Origin: Anaerolineales bacterium
GTDB lineage: Bacteria > Chloroflexota > Anaerolineae > Anaerolineales > Villigracilaceae
Reading direction: 5' to 3'
Assembly: GCA_016928525.1 (NCBI GenBank)
Contig: JAFGKO010000150.1
Span: 1-39,951, forward strand
DNA length: 39,951 nt
Position 1 is the stretch's first letter; each line of letters starts with the position of its first letter. Both the position numbers and the translations under genes were made by a program. Shown here piece after piece: positions 16,167 through 27,400 of this stretch. The notes beneath the pieces are model-generated. The model ran no database searches. It had not been told where the DNA came from and saw nothing but the letters and a program-made list of their open reading frames with translations.

Positions 16167-17426
16167 ATGGAGAATACAAAGATGGTCGGGAAAACAGAAC
16201 GAGTGGTAGTAACCGGGATGGGAGTTATCAGTCCATTAGGTTGCAATGTGATGGAGTTTTGGGCTGCCCTGCTGGCAGGTCGATCTGGAGTGAGATCGTT
16301 GGATGAGGGCGATTTTTCCGGGATGAAAACCAGGATCGGGGCGGTAGTCTGGAACTATAACGAGAGCAATCATTTCGACAGCAAAGAAGCGAGGCGTATG
16401 AGCCGTTCGTCCCAGTTTGCACTGATGGCAACAGAACAGGTCATCACGCAGGCAAAGCTGGATGATGGCAAGGTAGACTACCCGGAAGTAGGAGTGATCA
16501 TAGGCAGTTCCATCGGCGGTTACAGCGCTTCGGATCAATTCTTCAAAAGTTTCTACACGCGTGGACGCCTGAGCCCGTTCACCATCCCAATCTCTATGAA
16601 TAGCGGGCCCGGCTCTAATGTTTCGATCAAGTATGGATTTCAGGGACCACTGCTTAATGTGGATGCAGCTTGTGCGACCGCGGCGCACTCGATTGGGTAT
16701 GCCTTTAATCTGATCCGCAGCGGGATTGTACAAGCTGCCGTTACAGGGGCTGCTGATAGTCCCTTCTCTCCTGCCGTGGTAGCTGCCTGGGCGGCTCTGC
16801 GCGCTATCTCGACCAGGGAGGATTGCCCGGCGGAGGCCTGCCGCCCGTTCAGCGCCGACCGAGACGGCATGGTGCTGGGAGAAGGGGCAGGTATCTTGAT
16901 CCTGGAGGCGGAAAGCCATGCGCTGCAACGCGGCGTCCCCATCCTGGCGGAGATCAAAGGCTACGGCGCCTCCGCAGATAGCAATCACCTGACCCAACCC
17001 ACGCAACACGGACCGATCATGGCGATGCAACGGGCACTGAAAGACGCCGGATTGGATTCGAAGGATATCGATTACATCAATGCCCACGCAACCGGTACAG
17101 AATGGAACGATAGAAATGAGACCAAGGCGATCAAGGAAGTTTTCGGGCAGCACGCTTATCAGATTCCAGTCGTGGGGAACAAAGCTGCACTTGGGCATTC
17201 GATCGCCGGAAGCGGAGCACTGGAACTGATTGGTTGTATTCTGTCCTTACGCGATCAGGTCGTGCCCCCGACGATCAATTACAAAGTGCCCGACTCAGAA
17301 TGTGATCTGGATTATGTGGTTGAAGGTAAACGAAGCCTGCCACTGCACAATATAATGAGCAATTCATTTGCCTTTGGAGGCAGTAACGCAGTTTTGATTG
17401 TGGGAGCATATGAGCCTCATCTGTAG
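16167..17426 (+). CDS. Stand-alone beta-ketoacyl-ACP synthase (FabF/KAS II-like)
   Basis: A 419-residue thiolase-fold condensing enzyme of normal length. The catalytic triad is complete: Cys169 in VDAACATAAHS, His307 in NAHATGT and His344 in KAALGHSIAG; GMVLGEGAG and SFAFGGSNA are also standard. It elongates acyl chains on an ACP in the cytosol. No ACP, ketoreductase or dehydratase gene sits next to it, so it is probably not a housekeeping fatty acid gene; next to a lipid-loading synthetase it may help make or extend the acyl starter. The active Cys rules out a malonyl-decarboxylating KS variant. The next gene starts after 31 bases on the same strand. An ATG at 16182 has a better placed GGAG and may be the true start. 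Confidence 0.9.
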   Translation: MENTKMVGKTERVVVTGMGVISPLGCNVMEFWAALLAGRSGVRSLDEGDFSGMKTRIGAVVWNYNESNHFDSKEARRMSRSSQFALMATEQVITQAKLDDGKVDYPEVGVIIGSSIGGYSASDQFFKSFYTRGRLSPFTIPISMNSGPGSNVSIKYGFQGPLLNVDAACATAAHSIGYAFNLIRSGIVQAAVTGAADSPFSPAVVAAWAALRAISTREDCPAEACRPFSADRDGMVLGEGAGILILEAESHALQRGVPILAEIKGYGASADSNHLTQPTQHGPIMAMQRALKDAGLDSKDIDYINAHATGTEWNDRNETKAIKEVFGQHAYQIPVVGNKAALGHSIAGSGALELIGCILSLRDQVVPPTINYKVPDSECDLDYVVEGKRSLPLHNIMSNSFAFGGSNAVLIVGAYEPHL

Positions 17427-17457
17427 TTCGATTGAATTCCAAAATAGATAATTTCTT

Positions 17458-19095
17458 GTGCTGAATAAGAAGCTGGCTGTACTTTTGGTTTTCGTTGGAA
17501 CGGCCATTTTTTATATTTATACGCTACTCCCCTCCCTGGCCTGGGGTGATGGGACAAAATTGCAAAGCGAAGCCATTTCGGGGGAATCTTTCGTCCTATC
17601 AGAGATGCCAAATGACGAGTTTTCACCAGACCCGTTCATTTTTTCAAAAGTAGGGGTTGCGGCCTGGGATCATCCCCTTTACATCATACTTGGGTATACG
17701 CTCGTCAAAGCTTTTCCATTTGTCGATTCGCTCTGGCTGGTCAACCTCATCTCAGCGATATTTGGAGCTGCATCCGTTGCAATGGTGTTCCTGATCTCTC
17801 AGCGCTTCACTGGTTCATTTCTGGCTGCCTGCTACGCCAGTCTCTCGCTGGCCGTTTCGCACACCTTTTGGTGGCACTCCTCTACGCCCGAAGTTTATAC
17901 GCTGCTTGTCTTCCTGTTACTGGTAAGCTTTTATTTCTTCGACCGATATGAAAGAATTAACAGGAATACTTTTCTATTTTTTAGCGCTTTCTTTTTAGGA
18001 CTGGCTGCCTCTACTCATATCCTTGCGTTCCTGGCCATACCTGCTTTGGGTCTCTATTACCTATTTTCCGGGCATTTCCGCAATTTCCAAATACTCAACT
18101 TGAAGCAACTTTTCATGTCAGCTCTTGGATTTCTGGCTGGCTTTTCTTTATATGTCCTTCAATTTATCCGCATGTCGGCAAATTTCCGCCTCGGTGAAAT
18201 CATGGGACCCGTAGTTGGCTCGACGTTCCTGAGCCAGCTTGGATCACTCTCTCCCCTTCTGTTAGGTAAAAGCATGTTGAGCTACATTTTCTTTTTGACC
18301 GTACAATTTGGCCCTGTCGGTTTGATTTTAGGCGGTTACGGGTTTCGCAAAGTTTATAACAACAAGGATTTATCTTTACGAAAGATAATTTTCTCATTTA
18401 TTGTCTTCGCCCTATTTGGGATTTTCTACCGCGTAACGGACCAGTTTACTTTTTTCATCACCTCTTACATTTTCTGGGCGATGTTAATGGGCATCGGTTC
18501 GAACTACGCCCTAAGCCTGCTACCGGAAAAAAAACGTTTCCTGCTCCCGGTCACTCTCGGACTATTGCTGCTGGCGACGCCGTTTTTCTACATTGCCATA
18601 CCTCGAATTGCAGAGAGCAACGGCATCAATGACGATACCATCGGAATCCCCAAAATTGGTACCGGTATTCGAGATGGGTTAGCCTATTATATGAATCCCT
18701 ATAAACGCGGGGATCATAGCGCTTATGCTTTTGGCAAACAGACCATCTCGAATTTAGCGCCCAACTCGGTGGTCATCGCCGAATGGTACACGGATACTGA
18801 CGAGTATTTTATCTTTCGCTACTTTACCAAAATCGAAAAGCTGCGTTCGGATGTAACTGTAGTAGGCTGGGCAAGTCAGGATCCCTTTTCATTCGATTCG
18901 CAGTTCGCGCTAGACGTGATTGAAGACTCGCTCCCTGAGTACCCTGTCTATCTGGCATCTCTGAGCGACAAATTCTACGCTGCTTCAAAATTGATCGAGA
19001 GGTATTGTATTCTCCCTGAGAACAACCTGTATCGCCTCTATCAAAAAGGAAATAAAAGCCTCCAATGCCTGGGAAAAGATTCGGTTACTGAATAA
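17458..19095 (+). CDS. Multi-spanning membrane protein, DUF2723/GT-C glycosyltransferase-like
   Basis: A 545-residue protein with about ten hydrophobic helices and a soluble C-terminal part of about 150 residues. The first loop after the first helix reads LAWGDGTKLQSEA and later AAWDHPLYIILGYTL, then SHTFWWHSSTPEVYTL. This pattern (acidic loop, HP motif, STPEVYTL) is that of the DUF2723 family, distantly related to polyprenyl-phosphate-dependent GT-C glycosyltransferases. It could glycosylate a lipid or protein at the outer membrane face. It starts with GTG without a clear ribosome site, 31 bases after the ketosynthase gene, and its stop is one base from the stop of the convergent transferase gene. 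Whether it modifies the product of the synthetase is unknown. Confidence 0.75.
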   Translation: MLNKKLAVLLVFVGTAIFYIYTLLPSLAWGDGTKLQSEAISGESFVLSEMPNDEFSPDPFIFSKVGVAAWDHPLYIILGYTLVKAFPFVDSLWLVNLISAIFGAASVAMVFLISQRFTGSFLAACYASLSLAVSHTFWWHSSTPEVYTLLVFLLLVSFYFFDRYERINRNTFLFFSAFFLGLAASTHILAFLAIPALGLYYLFSGHFRNFQILNLKQLFMSALGFLAGFSLYVLQFIRMSANFRLGEIMGPVVGSTFLSQLGSLSPLLLGKSMLSYIFFLTVQFGPVGLILGGYGFRKVYNNKDLSLRKIIFSFIVFALFGIFYRVTDQFTFFITSYIFWAMLMGIGSNYALSLLPEKKRFLLPVTLGLLLLATPFFYIAIPRIAESNGINDDTIGIPKIGTGIRDGLAYYMNPYKRGDHSAYAFGKQTISNLAPNSVVIAEWYTDTDEYFIFRYFTKIEKLRSDVTVVGWASQDPFSFDSQFALDVIEDSLPEYPVYLASLSDKFYAASKLIERYCILPENNLYRLYQKGNKSLQCLGKDSVTE

Positions 19096-19096
19096 C

Positions 19097-19867
19097 TTAA
19101 AGGGAAGTGCGATGCGTCTCTATTTGCGGACTCCAATTCCACAACCTGAATTCCAGATTTTGTCCCTTGACCGCCAGCGCTGCCGCATAGTTAAAATCCA
19201 CATCCAAAGATAACAACATCCACTGAAAGGCTACCCGTGTATCTGGACGAGTTGCGCGAAGGATAGCCGGCTCGTTTGGGGTTAATGAAACATCGAAGCT
19301 ATCCAAAGGCAGTGACAGACCCAATCCCTGCGCCTTGATATATGCCTCCTTACGCGTCCAGCAATTGAAGAATGCAATTTCTCTTTGATCGGGCGGCACA
19401 ACAGCCAATTCGGAGACTTCGTTCGGCGAAAAATAGCGGCTGGCGATACTATCGTGTTCCACGTCTGTACGGATCCGTTCCACGTCAACGCCGACTTTGT
19501 GACCCCGGCTCACCGCAATCAAGGCAAGGTCGCCGGAGTGGGAAAGGTTGAATTCCAGTTCATGCCCATTTAAAGCAGGTTTTCCGTAATCGTTCGCGGA
19601 AAAATTCAGTTGACTCGGTTCAAAGCGCAAATAGCGCGACAATACATCGCGCAGGCACCCATGGGCAGCGATGTAACGGTCTCTATCTGCCGGGAAGTGA
19701 AAACGCGCAGCACGCTGGGATTCGTCAACTGAAAGGGAGCATCCTAATAATTTAACGGAGGCAACTGCCAGGTCCAGAGAGACGCGCCAGATGTCCACTT
19801 GAAGAAGCCGTAAATCTAAAGAGTCAGGAGGTGGTGTCCAGGTGGTGTGTGAATCGTCCCGTTGCAT
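19097..19867 (-). CDS. 4'-phosphopantetheinyl transferase, Sfp type
   Basis: A 256-residue enzyme with the two-lobe Sfp layout. Motifs are FNLSHSGDLALIAVS (106-120), KVGVDVERIR with Mg-binding Asp and Glu (124-133), and the WTRKEAYIKAQGLGL stretch (W..KEA..K). It moves phosphopantetheine from CoA to the conserved Ser of carrier domains, and so should activate the three carrier domains of the big synthetase. It is the last gene of the synthetase operon, 21 bases after the methyltransferase gene. The ribosome site is weak. The length and presence beside an NRPS favour the Sfp type over the short AcpS type. Confidence 0.9.
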   Translation of the reverse strand: MQRDDSHTTWTPPPDSLDLRLLQVDIWRVSLDLAVASVKLLGCSLSVDESQRAARFHFPADRDRYIAAHGCLRDVLSRYLRFEPSQLNFSANDYGKPALNGHELEFNLSHSGDLALIAVSRGHKVGVDVERIRTDVEHDSIASRYFSPNEVSELAVVPPDQREIAFFNCWTRKEAYIKAQGLGLSLPLDSFDVSLTPNEPAILRATRPDTRVAFQWMLLSLDVDFNYAAALAVKGQNLEFRLWNWSPQIETHRTSL

Positions 19868-19888
19868 TCAATGACCGTTCAGAATTGA

Positions 19889-20677
19889 CTAGCGCCAGGC
19901 TTTGATGATCCCTAACCCGGTAATATGCGTCCCAAACCAATGCGGTTGCGGAAAAATGCCTTTCTCGACAACAACTTTGAAGCCATGTGAATTCAACAGG
20001 TTCACCAAATCATGATGGCTGCGTTCGCCCCCTTCGAATTCATGGTACTCTATCACCACCCGCCGTGTTATTGCGAGTGTTTCATCCGGGCAGGCAAACA
20101 AAATATCGAATTCCGCCCCTTCTACGTCTACTTTCAATAAGTCAATTTGCTCGATAGCATGGTCCGCGATGATGTCGGAAAAGGTTGTTGCCTGTACCAT
20201 CTCGATAAAACCGCTCGTTTCATGCAGAAGCGAACCGAGAATGCTGTTATCGGCTGGCGTGTATAAGGGCATTTGGCCACGCCTGTTTGATACCGCACTG
20301 TTTTCGATATGCAGGTTTTCTAAGCCATTCAACTGCTGATTCTCTGTGAGCAAGGCGCAATTTTTACTAGAGGCCTCATAGGCATAGACCTGTCCGCGAT
20401 GTGCCAGCCTGGCGGCGCGCACTGCAAACGCACCAATGTGAGCACCCATATCCACAACCACGTCCCCTTCACGGATGGGGATGCGCACATCGTCGTAAAC
20501 TTTTGCCCTCCAGATTTCCCAGATCACCAGCATATCCGAAGTGTTCACGCGAACCTTGAAGCGCGTATTCCTATCAACTTTGATCACCACCACCGATTTT
20601 CCCTGATGCCGCAAATAGAGCAACGAGAATATCAATTTGTTGAACCAATGAAAGAAATGTTCATAATTGAATCGCAT
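19889..20677 (-). CDS. FkbM-family SAM-dependent methyltransferase
   Basis: A 262-residue methyltransferase. The SAM-binding motif I VVDMGAHIGAFAVRAARLA lies at about residues 81-99, followed by an acidic strand end YAYEAS, and the family motif IDLLKVDVEGAEFDIL near residue 180. FkbM proteins usually O-methylate hydroxyl groups of sugars or polyketides. Here it is encoded between the thioesterase and phosphopantetheinyl transferase genes, so it likely tailors the product, for example an enol or alcohol oxygen. The ATG at 20677 was chosen because GGAG lies six bases upstream; a longer in-frame start at 20743 would overlap the thioesterase gene. Confidence 0.85.
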   Translation of the reverse strand: MRFNYEHFFHWFNKLIFSLLYLRHQGKSVVVIKVDRNTRFKVRVNTSDMLVIWEIWRAKVYDDVRIPIREGDVVVDMGAHIGAFAVRAARLAHRGQVYAYEASSKNCALLTENQQLNGLENLHIENSAVSNRRGQMPLYTPADNSILGSLLHETSGFIEMVQATTFSDIIADHAIEQIDLLKVDVEGAEFDILFACPDETLAITRRVVIEYHEFEGGERSHHDLVNLLNSHGFKVVVEKGIFPQPHWFGTHITGLGIIKAWR

Positions 20678-20699
20678 GAAAACTCCAACAAACAGTAGG

Positions 20700-21485
20700 C
20701 TACCTGGATCTAGGATTTCTTGTGGGAGAAAACATAATCTCATTTGTGATCAATCGCAGGATCAAATCTTTCTCCCTGTTGATGAAAAAATGGTCACCTG
20801 GAAAGTATTTCGATTCGAAACTGGCGTTCGTGAGTGAGGCCCAGCCTTCTAAATGCTCGCGACTCACGCGTGGGTCATCCAATCCTCCGTAGGCGAGGAT
20901 GGGAACATCGAGCAAAGCTCCATCAGGAGCATAGCGATACCCCTCGACCGCTTCAATATCAGCGCGCAATGTCGGAAGGAGTAAATCTATTACTTCAGAT
21001 CGATTCGCAACTTCAACAGGGATACCATTGAGTTCTTGTAACGATTTTAAGAATTCTGTATCAGCTAAAGCGTGGAGGGGGGGATGCGGATCGGGCAGAT
21101 GCGGCGCGCCACTAGCCGAGACGAACAAAATATAGGGCAGAGGGTAGTTGCTTTGGCGTAAGTATCGAGTAAGCTCAAAAGCGACCCAAGCTCCCATGCT
21201 ATGGCCGAAGAAAGCAAAAGGTTTGTCCAACAACGGTTGGATTGCCTGATAGATACTCTCAACCAAGGTTTCAAGTCTATTGATGGGATGCTCGTTATAA
21301 CGCGAGCCTCGACCAGGATAATGAGCGATCCAAACTTCTATGTTATTGGGAAGCCCGGCGGGCCACTTGTTGAAGACAGCCGGGCCACCTCCAGCGTAAG
21401 GAAATATGAACAGGCGCGTATCTGCTTCGGGATTGGCCTGTGGGCAGACAAACCATTGATTCAGATTGGATGCAGGTTGATTCAC
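20700..21485 (-). CDS. Type II thioesterase (editing thioesterase of NRPS/PKS)
   Basis: A 261-residue alpha/beta hydrolase of the TEII/GrsT group. It begins with RLFIFPYAGGGPAVF, typical of these enzymes, and has the catalytic Ser98 in GHSMGAW, Asp205 or Asp206 in GGLDDPRV, and His234 in FPGDHFF. It hydrolyses stalled or wrong acyl groups from phosphopantetheine arms. The synthetase itself ends in a reductase, so this is a repair function, not product release. The start is the GTG at 21485, whose GTGA overlaps the TGA of the synthetase gene (coupled translation). A longer in-frame extension to 21575 lies within the synthetase and has no family similarity. Confidence 0.92.
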   Translation of the reverse strand: MNQPASNLNQWFVCPQANPEADTRLFIFPYAGGGPAVFNKWPAGLPNNIEVWIAHYPGRGSRYNEHPINRLETLVESIYQAIQPLLDKPFAFFGHSMGAWVAFELTRYLRQSNYPLPYILFVSASGAPHLPDPHPPLHALADTEFLKSLQELNGIPVEVANRSEVIDLLLPTLRADIEAVEGYRYAPDGALLDVPILAYGGLDDPRVSREHLEGWASLTNASFESKYFPGDHFFINREKDLILRLITNEIMFSPTRNPRSR

Positions 21486-24400
21486 TTCTCTTTGGTCCCC
21501 GGCTTTTCGAGGAAGCCCTGCGGAGTAAAATATTCGAGATAGGTGGCGAACAATTTGTTGTTTACCGGATGGCACAGGATGCCGCTGTCCTTAAGGCCTG
21601 TCAATGTATTGCTGAGATCGAACTCTGGCATGAAAACCTGCTTCTCCTCCACTTCTTCGAGCAAGGGCAGGTAAGGTTCCCAGCCATCGGACGGCATGTG
21701 GGGAATCTGCCGGAAAAGTTCCGCCCGCCATTCATCGAAAGAGACTTTACGGACATTGAAACCCTGATCGGCCAACCAGTCCGTCAGTTTGCTGAAGTGG
21801 ACCGGCTCGGGATTATCCAGGTGATAGATCCTGCCAAAATTATCAGGATTTTTGGAAAGGTGAATGATTGCGCCGCTGACAAAATCCACAGGCACGATAT
21901 TGACCGTCACATCCAGATTTGGAACGCTGCCTAAAAGTACACAGGCCCGTGTCATGCTGGAGATCAGGTTATCCGTGTTCCACGCACCGCTGAGACTATG
22001 TCCCGAAACCAATCCCGGGCGATAAATAGCATAAGGGATACCTCGTGCGCCTGCCTGTTCGACCAACTTTTCTGCAACCCATTTGCTCTGGGCATAGCCG
22101 CCAAACGGCGCGCCGACTTGATCGAGATCGGCATCTTCTTGGAAGATGTGACCATCGTTGATACCACCCGAGTACAAAATGGATAAAGTGGAAACAAAGT
22201 GAACCGGTTTCAACTTGACTGTACTCGCAAGCCGTAACACTTCCTGGGTGCCGAGTACGTTGGAGGCTTTATGTACTTGATACGGGTAAACAAAGTTGAC
22301 CATCGCGCCGTTGTGATAGATCACATCCACCTGATTCGCCAGTTGCCCAAAAACCACGTCGGTGAGACCTAGTTGTGGCTCACCCAAATCACCTAAAACT
22401 AGTTGGATGCGGTCATGGAAAGAATCGTCCCACAACAAGTAAGCTTCCAGGTTGCGTTTCAATCTCAACCGCCCATGTTCCAAATCATCCGCGCGCAGCA
22501 GGCAATGGACTTGCGCAGATGTCATTTTTATCAAATCATGTAGCATGAATGCGCCTACAAAACCGGTCGCGCCAGTAAGAAGAATATGTTTTGGTTCTCT
22601 CATATGCTCGTAAACCAGATTGCTGGCGGTTATGTGGGCATCGAGCTGCGCTTCCACATTTAGCTCGTCCAGGCTCAGTTGACCACGCCGAATGAAATCG
22701 CCACCACCCACACGAACAGAATCACGTTCTCCTCTCCTGACCCTCTCGATGGTTCTGGCCAGGTTTGCGACCGTGGGTTGTTCGAACAATGCCCGTAAGG
22801 GCAGGTCTGCGGCTTCCAATCCATATTTTTCGCGCAACAGGAAAACCAGTCGCGTTCCCAACAGCGAATGACCACCCAGGTCGAAGAAATTATCGTTGAT
22901 GCCAACGACCGGATTTCCATTTTGGCTTTCCAAGCCTAAAACCTGCGCACAGATTTCAGACAGTTCCAGCTCTAACGGCGTGCGCGGGGCGACATATGGC
23001 GCTCGCAAATCGGGACGAGCCTGCGAGGGCGGCGGCAAGCCTTTGCGGTCTACCTTCCCGTTGGGAGTCAAGGGCAATGATTCCAGGTTGACAAAAATGG
23101 ACGGCACCATATACTCAGGGAGTTTCTGTCGCAGGAACTCGCGTAATTGACTGGAATCCGCCTCACCCTCCCCCTCAGTTGCCACCACGTAAGCGATCAG
23201 GCTCGTATCTGATGACCTTTCCTTCCACGCCACTACGACAGCCTGTCTCACGGACGGATGCTCCGCCAACGTAACCTCTACTTCGCCCGTTTCGATGCGG
23301 AAGCCGCGCACTTTAACTTGTTGGTCGCAGCGACCAAAGAATTCGATATTCCCGTCTGGGAGATAGCGAGCTAAATCCCCGGTTTTGTAAATAAAGGAAG
23401 ATGAGTCGAATGGATTTGTGAAGAACCGCTCGACAGTCAATTCGGGGCGATTCAGATAGCCATGACTGACACCTGCTCCGCCAATGTACAAATCGCCAAT
23501 TACGCCGATAGGTACCGGTTGCAAATTGGAATCCAAAATATAAATCTGAGTATTGGCAATAGGTTTACCAATAGGAACCGTATTAGAGATCCCCCTATTA
23601 TCCATTGAGGTGACCTGATAAATCATGGACCAGATTGTGGTCTCAGTGGGGCCGTACAGATTCCATAAATGGCTGCCGCGTTTCAACAATTGTTCCGCCA
23701 AGTCATTCGTCAGTGCTTCTCCACCGCATAATATCTTGAGATCATCTTTCCCCTTCCAGCCTGCTTCGAGCAAGAGTCTCCAACTGGCTGGCGTGGCTTG
23801 CATGAAAGTTACGTTTGCGTCTGTCAGGGTGTTTGCCAACAAAGCGCCATCAGCAGCAATCTCAGAACCCGCGATCACTACGCAAGCGCCCACGGTAAGT
23901 GGCAAGAGAAGTTCCAAAACCGCAATGTCGAATGAAAGCGTAGTGACTGCGAGCAGCCTATCATCAGCATTTATTCCCAGGCTCTCGCGCATGGAACACA
24001 GGAAATTGATCACCGCCCGATGATGGATTTGAACGCCTTTGGGTTTCCCAGTCGAGCCGGATGTATAGATGATGTAGGCAAGGTCATCAGATCGGGCTGC
24101 ACGCGCTTTCTTTTTTCTTTTGGTCGATGACAGTTTAGGGAGATCATCCAAACAAATTACCTGTGCCTTATGTCCAGGCAACTCGGACAGCAGATTTGTC
24201 TGGGTAAGGATCACGGACGCGCCAGAATCTTCGACCATGAAGGCCAACCGATCCGATGGGAAGGAAGGATCCAGGGGCAAATAGGCTCCACCCGCTTTGA
24301 GCACACCCAGCAACCCGACCAGCATTTCATTGGAACGGTTCACAAAGAGTCCCACAAGGGTTCCCGGTTCTACTCCATGAGCGACCAGGATTTTAGCAAG

Positions 24401-27400
24401 CCGATCAGCGCGTTTGTCCAACTCTTTGTAGGTCAAACACTGTTCTTCAAATTGGACAGCGACTGTATCCGGCATACGCTTCACCTGTTCTCGGATCAAA
24501 TCATGAATACAGAGATCATGCGGGTAATCGGTTTGCGTCTGGTTCCATTCAACCAGTAATTGTTGGCGTTCCGACTCATTCAACAAAGAGTAGGTCGAGA
24601 CAGGCTTGAGCGGGTCAGAAGCAATCTGCTGCAATAAAACATGAAAGTGCTCCAACATGCGTTGGATGGTCGTGCCGTCGAACAGGTCGGCGTTGTATTG
24701 CAGCGCAGCCGCGAGACCTTGTTCGGTTTCCGCCATCATCATGGTCAGATCAAACTGCGCAGGTTCGCCACCTAGCGCGATAGATTCCAAAGTCAAACCA
24801 TCTGCTTCCATGCGCGCGCCGTCAATTCCCAGCGCGAATGGACTGAGCGCCTGGACTTCCGCCTCCTGCGCTTTCTGCAAAATGAACATCGTCTCAAAAA
24901 GCGGAGGGCGACTTGAATCGCGTTGGATTCCCAGCCGCTTGGCCAGCAAGGCAGGCGGGTAATCCTGATGTTCGAATGCGCCAAGGGATGTCCGGCGTAC
25001 ACGTTTGAGTACATCATTGAATGTAGGGTTACCGGAGAAATCAGCGCGCAAGGCAATGGGATTGATGAAATAACCAACCAAGGTAGCCAGTTCCGAATGA
25101 TTTCGACCAGCAGTTACAGAACCGACAAGGAATTCTTCTTGATTGGAATAGCGGTGCAATAAAGTTTGAAAAGCGGCCAATAAAATCATAAACGGTGTAG
25201 CGCTCTGCTCTTGGGCAAGGACTTTCAATTGATTGTAAAGTTCGCCATCCATGACTAGGTTTCGGGAGTCGCCGCGATAGGTTTGTATTGCCATGCGCGA
25301 CCGGTCGGTGGGGAGGTTCAAGGCAGCAAACTCTCCAGAAAGCTCATCGCGCCAGTACTCCCATAATTTCTCACCTTGTGGACTTGCCAACATTTCGGTT
25401 TGCCAGCGGACGTAATCCGAATAGCGGGCGGGCAGCGGCGGCCAAAAAATCGCTTTGCCGGTTTTATTCGCTTCATAGGATACAAGTAACTCATGCGCCA
25501 GCACAGTCATGGACCAAAAATCTATGACGATGTGATCCATCGAGAGCAGGAGGATATGCTCTGACTTTTCATTTCGAATGAACAACAACGCTCGCAAAAC
25601 CGGCCCGTTTTCCAGGTCAAAGGCGCGGTGGGCCTCGGTGACCAGCCGATTATGCAGTTTCGCCTCATCCCAGGTTGAAGCATCTTCGACTTTGAAAATC
25701 CCACCCATTGAAGAATGATAACGCTGGAAAGGCTCCCCGTTTTCAATGTGGAATGTGCTTCGTAATGCCTCATGTCTTTCCACTAGCTGCTGGAAAGCAT
25801 GTTCAAGAGCGGATACATCCAATCTGCCGAGGATGCGGATTGCGCCTGCCACATTGAATGAAATCCCTTCGGGCAAGAGTTGGTGCAGGAACCAAAGCGC
25901 CTGTTGCCCATATGAAAGCGGACTTTCATTCGAAACGTCGTTCGCGATGAGCAGCGGTGTTTCATCCTGGCTTACAGGCGAATCCAGGTTCTCGAGCGCT
26001 TCACTGACCAACCCGGAGATGGTCGGTCCTTGCAGGAGATTGGCAACTGGTATGTTCACTCCCAGCCTGGATTCCAGCATATTTTTGAGTTCCATTGCCA
26101 TGAGCGAATCGAGACCTACTATATCCAAAGGCTGGTTGAGATCCAAACGAGCAGGATCCATCCCTAACACGCGGGCAGCCTGTCGCTGGAGAAAATCTTC
26201 CAGCACTTTCTGGCGATTCGCTGGTTCAGTATTTCGTAACGTTTCATGATCCAGCTCTCCAGATGGCTGTTGCCGCGGTTTTGATTCCTTGTCATTTTCA
26301 CGCGCATTGGCTTCGTCCTTCCCATTGTTAGATGGTCGGGACGGCAATATCGCACGAATGGGTCCAAGGTTCGTTTGAGCCTTTTTAGGGAGATTCTCTT
26401 TTGCAGAGGGTTCCAGCCAATAGCGATGGCGTTCGAACGGGTAATTTGGCAACGAGACCTTGTGACGGATGTAACCCTGATCGAAACCTGCCCAATCGAC
26501 TTCAGTGCCTTGAACATAGAGTTTTCCCAGGCTGTCTAAAATTATTTGCCATTCATCCTGCCCCTCTCGCAAGGAGGGCAACCATGTCGCTTCGGAATCA
26601 GGCAAGCAACGTCGGCCCATCCCGAGCAAAACCGGACTGGGTCCGATTTCGATGAAAGCATCAATACCCAGGTTTGCGAGAGCCCATATCCCCGCGGAGA
26701 ATTTCACTTCCGAGCGAATATGGTTCCGCCAGTAATTAGCATCGGGAATGTAACCTGGTTCGAGGATACCGCCGAGCAGGTTCGAGCTTAGAGCGAAGCG
26801 AGGGGCATTGAAATTAATCTGGCGAGCGGTTGATTCGAATTCATCCAGAATTGGATCCATCAAAGGCGAATGGAAAGCATGAGACACAGTCAGCGGTTTG
26901 GATGAAATTCCAAGTTCTGCCAGTTCATCCAGGATAGCCTGTAAGGCTGAGTTTTCGCCGGAGATGACGGTGTTCTCGGGCCCGTTCGTGGCCGCGATGG
27001 AAACGAATTCTTGATAAGGCTTGAGCACCTCGATAACACGTGGCGCGTCTGAAAATACGGCAGCCATACTACCATTCTGTGGCAAAGTGCCCATTAGACG
27101 GCCACGCTTGGCGATCAGGCGCAGACCATCTTCCAGGCTAAAGACGCCAGCAATGCTGGCGGCCACATATTCGCCCACGCTATGACCGAGAACAGCATGC
27201 GGCTCAAGACCCCACGAACGCCACATTTGTGCAAGCGCGTATTCGAAGGCAAAGAGGGCGGGTTGGGTGTATGTGGTTTGATGAATGCTCGAATCGCTTT
27301 TGTCAGATGGAAAGAGGATCTCCAACAATGGCCGATCCAGAAAAGCTTCAAGGATCTCTGCACACTGATCAATCGTGACACGGAAAACCGGCTGCGTTTC

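Noticed and set aside
21566..22600. Redox-inactive Dieckmann-type (R*) terminal domain
   Set aside because: The NAD(P)H loop TGATGFVG and the Tyr3024/Lys3028 pair are intact, so a working reductase is more likely.
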